From Nocardia thailandica NBRC 100428 (GTDB taxonomy: Bacteria > Actinomycetota > Actinomycetes > Mycobacteriales > Mycobacteriaceae): a stretch of 64,000 nt of DNA. The notes under the pieces were generated by a model, which worked only from the letters and a program-made list of their open reading frames with translations, searched no databases and was not told where the DNA came from. This document shows, one piece after another, positions 59,072-64,000 of the stretch; the first letter of the stretch is position 1, and each line of letters starts with the position of its first letter. A program made the position numbers and the translations under genes. The stretch is from positions 21,747 through 85,746 of the forward strand of contig NZ_BAGK01000312.1 of NCBI RefSeq assembly GCF_000308795.1. Reading direction: 5' to 3'.

Positions 59072-59916
59072 TCAGTGCGCGCTGAATTGTTCGAGGCCGG
59101 TGACGCGCAGCAATTCCAGTGCTGAGGCCGAGCGTGTGTCGGGGACGGCGGAGTAGACGACGACGGCCTGATCGTCCTCGGGTACCAGCAGGACATCGCA
59201 GTCGAGTTCCAGAATGCCGCGTTGGGGATGCGCCAGGTGACGGTTCGGCTGCGCAGTTGTCCGGCGCGGCCGGCCTGCCATAGTCCGTCGAAACGGTGAC
59301 TTCCCGTGCGTAGTTCGGTGAGTAGTCGGGCCAGACCTGGATCGTCCGGATACTTCGCGTGTACGGTGCGCAGCGATCCCACGCATGCGACGGCGTCGGC
59401 GGCCTCGTCTTCCGGTGTCGTGACCAGTCGGTCCAGTCCGGTGCCCAGGAACCGCTGCCACAGCAGGTTGCGTTTCTCGGGCGGTTGGGTGGAGAGGTCG
59501 CCGAACAGCGCGGTCGCGAGCGGATTGCATGCCAGCACATCGGATTTGGCGGAGAGCACCAGCGCGGGCAGGTCCGTCATGCGGTCGAGCAGCCGTAGGA
59601 CGCTGGGCCGGATCACCAGGGGGATGTGCCCGGCCTGAGGGGGTTCGGCGCCGGCGAGGCGGAATACCAGATCACGGTCGGATTCGTTGAGGCGCAGAGC
59701 CCGCGTCAACGCGCGTAGTACCTGTGCGGAGGGGTTCGGGCCGCGTCCCTGTTCCAGCCGCACGATGTAGTCGACGCTGACCCCGGCCAGGTGGGCGACC
59801 TCCTCGCGCCGTAACCCTGGCACCTGCCTGCGATGCCCGCCGGGCAGGCCGACGTCGGCGGGGGTGAGGCGTGAGCGCGCGGTGCGCAACACGCTGGCCA
59901 GCTCAGCCTTGTCCAT
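59072..59916 (-). pseudogene. frameshifted MmyB-like XRE regulator
   Basis: ATG 59916 begins DKAELASVLRTARSRLTPAD, with the HTH LRREEVAHLAGVSVDYIVRL EQGRG and a PAS-like sensor domain (LSAKSDVLACNPLATALFGD, RFLGTGLDRLVTTPEDEA). Near 59235 the frame is lost (RTVTWRIPNAAFWN...). The proper C-terminus continues in another frame: HLAHPQRGILELDCDVLLVP, EDDQAVVVYSAVPDTRSASA, LELLRVTGLEQFSAH to 59072. The first frame ends at 59056. The missing end is normally part of the ligand pocket. It is divergent from the SDR, the usual MmyB target arrangement. Confidence 0.88.
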
Positions 59917-60017
59917 CCAGCCATCGTGCCGTAGTCCTGTCGGCTCGGGGTGGTACCGGTGCTCCTATGCCGCGCAAGCCCTGGAGACCACCGCCGATCA
60001 GGACCAGGGTTTCCGGC

Positions 60018-60734
60018 ATGAGGACAACGATTGCCTTGGTGACCGGGGCGAACAAGGGACTGGGGCGCGAAACCGCGCGTCGGTTGGCCGGAGCGGGTTG
60101 GGAGGTCTTTCTCACCGCCCGCGACGGGCATCGCGGCGCCCAGGTAGCCGCGGAGCTGGCCGTCGGTGGCGCGAGGGTCCATTTCTGCCCGCTGGATGTG
60201 ACCGTGCAGGAATCGGTGGACGCGGCCGCCGAGTTCGTCCGGTCCACTGCCGGTCGGCTCGACGTGCTGGTCAACAATGCCGGTGTGGGCGGGCGGGATT
60301 CGCATCCGGCGGAAACGCGAGCGGAGGACTTGCGCGAAGTGTTCGAGACCAACGTCTTCGGGCCGGTCCGCGTGATCACCGCGTTCCTGCCGCTGCTGCG
60401 TGGTTCAGCCGATCCGCGCATCATCGTGGTGTCCAGCGGAATGGGCTCGATCGCGACGATCACCGATCCGAAATGGAAGGATCTCGTGCGACCGACGCTG
60501 GGCTATCCGACGAGTAAAGCAGCCCTGAACATGCTCACGACGTTGTATGCCCAAGCCCTCGAGGGGATTCGCGTCAACGCGGTCGACCCCGGGTTCACCG
60601 CGACCGATCTCAATGGCCACACCGGATTCCAGACGCTGGAACAGGGCACCGATGCGATCGTGGACCTGGCGACGGTCGGTCTGGAAGGACCTACCGGCGG
60701 TTTCTTCGATCGCAACGGGAGTATGCCGTGGTGA
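60018..60734 (+). CDS. short-chain dehydrogenase/reductase
   Basis: 238 aa from ATG 60018; the frame is open upstream, but the SDR fold starts here. NADP site TGANKGLGRETARRL near residue 9, LDVLVNNAGVGGR, catalytic Ser in VVSSGMGS, and Tyr-xxx-Lys in LGYPTSKAALNM; then VNAVDPGFTATDLN. This is the carbonyl-reductase-like SDR commonly regulated by a divergent MmyB-type XRE protein. The stop overlaps the next gene. Confidence 0.95.
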   Translation: MRTTIALVTGANKGLGRETARRLAGAGWEVFLTARDGHRGAQVAAELAVGGARVHFCPLDVTVQESVDAAAEFVRSTAGRLDVLVNNAGVGGRDSHPAETRAEDLREVFETNVFGPVRVITAFLPLLRGSADPRIIVVSSGMGSIATITDPKWKDLVRPTLGYPTSKAALNMLTTLYAQALEGIRVNAVDPGFTATDLNGHTGFQTLEQGTDAIVDLATVGLEGPTGGFFDRNGSMPW

Positions 60735-61207
60735 GAATCGTGGCGTCCATCGTCGTGCTCGCGGCCGCGGGCCTCGCGTTGTCCATGTTTGTGCCGGAAC
60801 CGGAGGACCATGTCGTGGAGCACCATGATTCGACCGATCTCGTGCTGTCGATCGGGCTGCATCCCAGCGCGGTCGATTACAGCCGCTACCCAGGACTCGA
60901 CGAGTCGACGCTGACCGCGCGCATCGACGCCGGTGAGGCAGCACTGCGTGCCGCCGGTTTCGACCTCGTCTCCTGCCGGCTGCCCGCCGAACCCGAGCTG
61001 GCAGAAGCGGCGCTGCGAGGGTGTCTGGCGCAGAGAGAGTTCCGGGTCGCGATGATCGGCGCCGGCGTCCGCATGGCACCCGAGCACACCGTGTTGTTCG
61101 AGCGCCTGGTGAATACGCTGATCGACGTCTCGCCGGGAATCAGAATATGTTTCAACACCTCGCCGGAGACGACCATCGATGCCCTGCGTCGCTGGATCCA
61201 GCGGTGA
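60728..61207 (+). CDS. hypothetical protein coupled to the SDR
   Basis: 160 aa read from GTG 60728 (GTG 60731 is equally possible, GTGA overlapping the SDR stop). A short hydrophobic N-terminus (IVASIVVLAAAGLALSMFVP) is followed by a compact alpha/beta domain: GFDLVSCRLPAEPELAEAAL, REFRVAMIGAGVRMAPEHTV, LFERLVNTLIDVSPGIRICF. The part GAGVR-x5-LFE-x-LVN recurs in small proteins of actinobacteria. Function unknown. Confidence 0.8.
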   Translation: MVRIVASIVVLAAAGLALSMFVPEPEDHVVEHHDSTDLVLSIGLHPSAVDYSRYPGLDESTLTARIDAGEAALRAAGFDLVSCRLPAEPELAEAALRGCLAQREFRVAMIGAGVRMAPEHTVLFERLVNTLIDVSPGIRICFNTSPETTIDALRRWIQR

Positions 61208-61625
61208 GCCTCCCCGCTCGCTGGTGACGCCTCGCTGGAATGGGAGGGCGTCGCAGGCCGGCCCACCTTCAGTGTGGGCGTGCACCCTGTGATGCAGGCC
61301 CTTGCGCGGGACTGGGCGCGCGACTGTCCGGTGTCGGAGTGCGGTCGCGGTGGGTGGTCTGGTCGGGTGGGTTGCCGCACAGGTACCCACTGCCGCAGCG
61401 CAGGCAGTCGTGTACGCATTGTCTCCCGTGATCTGGGGCCCGAGCGGCCGCGTCGTCATCGACGTGTGCGCGAGACCGCGTTGTCTCAGGCCCGCCGGTT
61501 GGGTGACACCGGTTCGGCTCGACAAGGTGGCTTCGCCGACCGAACAACAGCTGAGCGCGCCCGGCTCCGATCGAGTGGTGATCTTCGCGCAATCGGTCGA
61601 CATGGCGCTCGCCTCGCGTGGGTGA
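61208..61625. other. ~420 bp with only a doubtful ORF
   Basis: A plus frame 61302-61625 (VAVGGLVGWVAAQVPTAAAQ, GRVVIDVCARPRCLRPAGWV) is open for 107 codons but has no supporting start signal or family. Called uncertain. Confidence 0.3.
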
Positions 61626-62999
61626 TCAGCGGTAGAACCGGAGTTCGTTCGCCCCCGTGCCGTCACTCGCCAGCAGAGCGAGCCAGTCCGGGCCCGCGCC
61701 TTGGACCCAGCCGACGTAACGGTCGATCTCGCGCCCCGATTCGCGGTCGTAGATGATCGTGGTCGGTCGGCCGCCGAGTTTTCCGGTCGATATCGGGCCA
61801 CCTACGACAACGCGATTGCCGGTCAGAAAGGTCGTCCGTCGGCTCGGATAGGGATCGAATCCCGGATCGGGTACAGACCACTTCTTCTGCCCGGTTTCGA
61901 AATCGAGGAGAGACAGATCGCCCTGATCGGCGAACTCACTCACCAGCAGGGACCGGTTGTCCCCGTCGAGGGGCGTGCCACGATCGGCGGCCGCCCAGAT
62001 CGTGGAACCTGTTGTCAGATCGAATAGTTGAGGGTTTCCCTCTGCGGTGACAGCTGCGATCCTCGAGCCGTCACCGATCATCTGACCGAGTTCGGACCCA
62101 CTGAGGGTTTTCTGGCAGTCGTCTCCCTTGCGTCGGCCGCCGTGTACCGAGGCCGACCACTGTCGCGTTCCGGTCGAACCGTGGATCGCCTCGAGGGCGA
62201 TTTCGCAGCGGTACTCGTTCCGGTCGTGGTCGGTATTGACGAGCAGTTCACCAACGCTGAAGGTGTACCAGGCGTGATGGGCGCCGCGTCCAGGGCGGAC
62301 GTGCCCGGTGGCGGTCGCGACCGATGCCCATGGCCGAGCTGCTGGCCCTGTGCTTCGTGGTCCGAGCCAGATCGGCAGGTACTCCGGTTCGGGCGGAGCC
62401 TGCTGGTGCCAGGTTCCGATCACGTCGTCGCCGAGGGTGCCGTTCGCGGGCTGCGGCCAGGACGCCTTTCCGTCGCGGATATCGTGTCGCATCGTGGAGC
62501 ACTGCACCTCGGGTGTTCCCATTGCTGTGCAGTCGGTCCGGTACACCGCCTCACCATAGACGTTCAAATAGTTCGTACTGGCCTGCCAGAGAGTGTGGCC
62601 CGTGGCCGCCTCGATCACCTCGAACAAAGTGGGGTCGCTGGATGCGGCTCTACGCTCGGAGACGACGACCAGGTCTCCGCTGATCCGATATTCGAATCCC
62701 GACCCGGTGACTTTCTGGGTGCGTCGCCACCGCTCATGGCCGGAGGCGCGGTCCAGGGCGATGAGCGAGAGTTCGCGGGGCGTGATGACCACGTCGCCGA
62801 GCACGGCGACCTCGCCCGCGCCGGCATCGAACTCGGTCGACCACGTCGCCGGCCGGTTGACGGCCGAGGTCGCCGTAGTAGGTGCCGCCGACGTCGAGGT
62901 CAGGGCGGGAGTGGGATGGCCTTGTCGCACTGTGCCGCACGCAGATGCGAACACACTCAGTACCGCGACAACAACCCCGGCAACGGCCGATCTACGCAA
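61626..62999 (-). CDS. PQQ-like beta-propeller lipoprotein
   Basis: 457 aa from ATG 62999. The lipoprotein signal peptide VAGVVVAVLSVFASACGTVR has a lipobox Cys, followed by a Ser/Thr linker. Repeated blade motifs are GEVAVLGDVVITPRELSLIA, LDRASGHERWRRTQKV, VIEAATGHTLWQAS, IHGSTGTRQWSASV, FDLTTGSTIWAAADR and LDFETGQKKWSVPDP. These A-x-G-x-x-x-W repeats mark a PQQ-type propeller. Probably surface-anchored; ligand unknown. Confidence 0.9.
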   Translation of the reverse strand: MRRSAVAGVVVAVLSVFASACGTVRQGHPTPALTSTSAAPTTATSAVNRPATWSTEFDAGAGEVAVLGDVVITPRELSLIALDRASGHERWRRTQKVTGSGFEYRISGDLVVVSERRAASSDPTLFEVIEAATGHTLWQASTNYLNVYGEAVYRTDCTAMGTPEVQCSTMRHDIRDGKASWPQPANGTLGDDVIGTWHQQAPPEPEYLPIWLGPRSTGPAARPWASVATATGHVRPGRGAHHAWYTFSVGELLVNTDHDRNEYRCEIALEAIHGSTGTRQWSASVHGGRRKGDDCQKTLSGSELGQMIGDGSRIAAVTAEGNPQLFDLTTGSTIWAAADRGTPLDGDNRSLLVSEFADQGDLSLLDFETGQKKWSVPDPGFDPYPSRRTTFLTGNRVVVGGPISTGKLGGRPTTIIYDRESGREIDRYVGWVQGAGPDWLALLASDGTGANELRFYR

Positions 63000-63246
63000 C
63001 TTCCCCCCCTGGGACGCAGGCCGGACGCTTCGCCACGGCCGAGTCGAGAGTATCAGCGTGACCCCAGCGTATTGGACGGCCGCAACGCGCCGCGGCTCGA
63101 GTTGGGCGGGAAGCCCAATCAGGTTGCGGCGGGCTACGTCCGAGACCCGGGCTCGGTGGCGCGGCGAACAGGAGGAAGCCAGGCGGGGTGCGGCCGAGTG
63201 GCAGCGGTGTGATCGGGGTGTGCCGGGCTCGTCCGGGTGGAGGGCC

Positions 63247-63549
63247 TCAGGTGACCGCAGTGATGTGGGACAGGATCGCCTGGCGTGCGGTGCGCCACGC
63301 CTCGGTGGAGACGTAGGCGAATTCGCGATGGCCGGTGTGCTCGAGCTGATGGGGTTCGGCCTGGCCGGCCGAACCCCGGACCGCTTCGACGTAGTCGATG
63401 CTGTGGCGCGCCTCGACGACGCGGTCGTTGAGCGTGCAGTGCGGTGACCGCAGTCGATGAGGCAGCCGATGGATCGATGAGCCGTAGCGGTAGCGTTCGG
63501 CGAATTCGGACACCGGGCCTGCCACGAGCTGCTCGACGTATTCGGTCAT
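63247..63549 (-). CDS. small hypothetical protein
   Basis: 100 aa from ATG 63549 (GTG 63558 upstream adds three). YVEQLVAGPVSEFAERYRYG, SPHCTLNDRVVEARHSIDYV and FAYVSTEAWRTARQAILSHI form a compact helical protein. Not recognised. Confidence 0.65.
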   Translation of the reverse strand: MTEYVEQLVAGPVSEFAERYRYGSSIHRLPHRLRSPHCTLNDRVVEARHSIDYVEAVRGSAGQAEPHQLEHTGHREFAYVSTEAWRTARQAILSHITAVT

Positions 63550-63558
63550 TGCTGACAC

Positions 63559-64000
63559 TTACGGCGTAGGCGAGGTCCAGGACCGCGGCCATGAGGGTGA
63601 GGCTGCGAATGCGCAGCTGCGGGCACTGCTCCGATGGTGCCTGCGAGGAAGCGCGGCGCGACGTGCGAGTGCGGTGATCGGCTCCGTGAGATTGTCCGGC
63701 GTCGGCCGAGTTGCCTGACAGGGTCTTGCTGAGGCACCGTGTGAAGCGGTGTGCCGGGAAGTCTGGTCGGCGGCGTGATCCAGCGTGGATCGCGCGTCAT
63801 TGTCGACGGCGGAGGAGGGCACGACACGATGCGGATGCATACCGCGATCCCTCCATGCGCTGTCCCGTGCTCGGGTCGGCAGGGCTGGCGGTTGCGGTTG
63901 ACCGGTGTCCGGAGTCGGCAAGCGTGCACCGCCTCTCGGGGAAAGTGCGCTGGGCAAGGTGGAGCGGCGCATCTCATCACGAACACAATGGGGCAGATAG
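63559..64000. other. end of window, no confident gene
   Basis: Frames on the minus strand are Arg/Pro-rich and lack start signals. A short frame reading MAAVLDLAYAVSVSNDRIRR near 63590 could be the tail of a gene, but this cannot be decided here. Confidence 0.35.

Noticed and set aside
1..64000. CRISPR arrays, rRNA or tRNA genes
   Set aside because: No regularly spaced direct repeats with unique spacers, no cas-like genes, and no cloverleaf-like or rRNA sequence were seen. The 30-bp GTGCGCAC array is too short in unit and lies inside a gene.

Overview
The window is high-GC actinobacterial DNA, most likely from Nocardia or a close relative in the Nocardiaceae. This is inferred from the relaxase type, the many GTG starts, mycobacterial-type SOS boxes, an AfsR/BTAD regulator and SCO/Nocardia-style lipoproteins. 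No rRNA or tRNA gene and no CRISPR array was seen. It reads as an accessory, plasmid- or ICE-derived region with a phage-satellite-like element inside it. On the right it passes into ordinary chromosomal metabolism and regulation genes.

Layout. (1) 1-10.8 kb, minus strand: a conjugation and maintenance block. It runs from a small protein, through a ParB-nuclease-domain protein, two tiny overlapping ORFs, SSB, a ~200-bp imperfect inverted repeat, a zinc-ribbon protein and a hypothetical protein, to a MobF relaxase-helicase that continues off the left edge. (2) 10.9-12.2 kb: a broken ATP-dependent DNA ligase and gene-poor DNA. (3) 12,189-26,520: a 14.3-kb integrated element bounded by a 12-bp direct repeat, AGCACGAATTGA. 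It carries a tyrosine integrase next to the left repeat, an XRE repressor, a wHTH/excisionase-like protein, small ORFs, a primase-helicase, a symmetric iteron-like region, a P27-type terminase small subunit followed by GTGA/TAATG-coupled ORFs, a membrane/coiled-coil protein, three tiny coupled ORFs and a second XRE protein. No capsid, tail, large terminase or FtsK/Tra gene is visible, so a packaging-parasite (phage satellite) lifestyle fits better than a complete prophage or an AICE. (4) 26.5-34.4 kb: lipoproteins, a secreted DTGSG-repeat protein, and a NarL-type sensor kinase with its response regulator. (5) 34.4-44.6 kb, mostly minus strand: a second plasmid-like block. Its centrepiece is a tandem duplication of a two-gene unit, a zinc-finger-rich GS-like amidoligase plus a class II glutamine-amidotransferase-like Ntn hydrolase. 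Both copies have the same 13-bp gene overlap, which contains the catalytic-Cys codon. The unit is preceded by an HTH gene with an internal array of GTGCGCAC palindromes and followed by small coupled ORFs. Two near-consensus LexA boxes lie in this block. (6) 45-50 kb: a decay zone with a recombinase C-terminal remnant, an ankyrin protein, a frameshifted methyltransferase, an XRE remnant, an imine-reductase-like oxidoreductase with a divergent HxlR regulator, and a broken GNAT. (7) 50.2-63.5 kb: DUF2871- and DUF4267-like membrane proteins, a quinone oxidoreductase/ABM fusion, a Cmx-type MFS exporter, an AfsR-like 1082-aa regulator, a hemerythrin, NIPSNAP, a frameshifted XRE regulator, an SDR, a PQQ-propeller lipoprotein and a small hypothetical.

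How the genes fit together. The relaxase, ParB, SSB and inverted repeat suggest a conjugative or mobilisable replicon that has lost parts or been integrated. The satellite-like element has its own integration, replication and (through TerS) packaging-redirection functions. The amidoligase/GAT-II duplication is the best candidate for an under-described system: its parts predict ATP-dependent amide-bond formation coupled to an Ntn amidohydrolase, guided by multi-zinc-finger modules. Its substrate is unknown.
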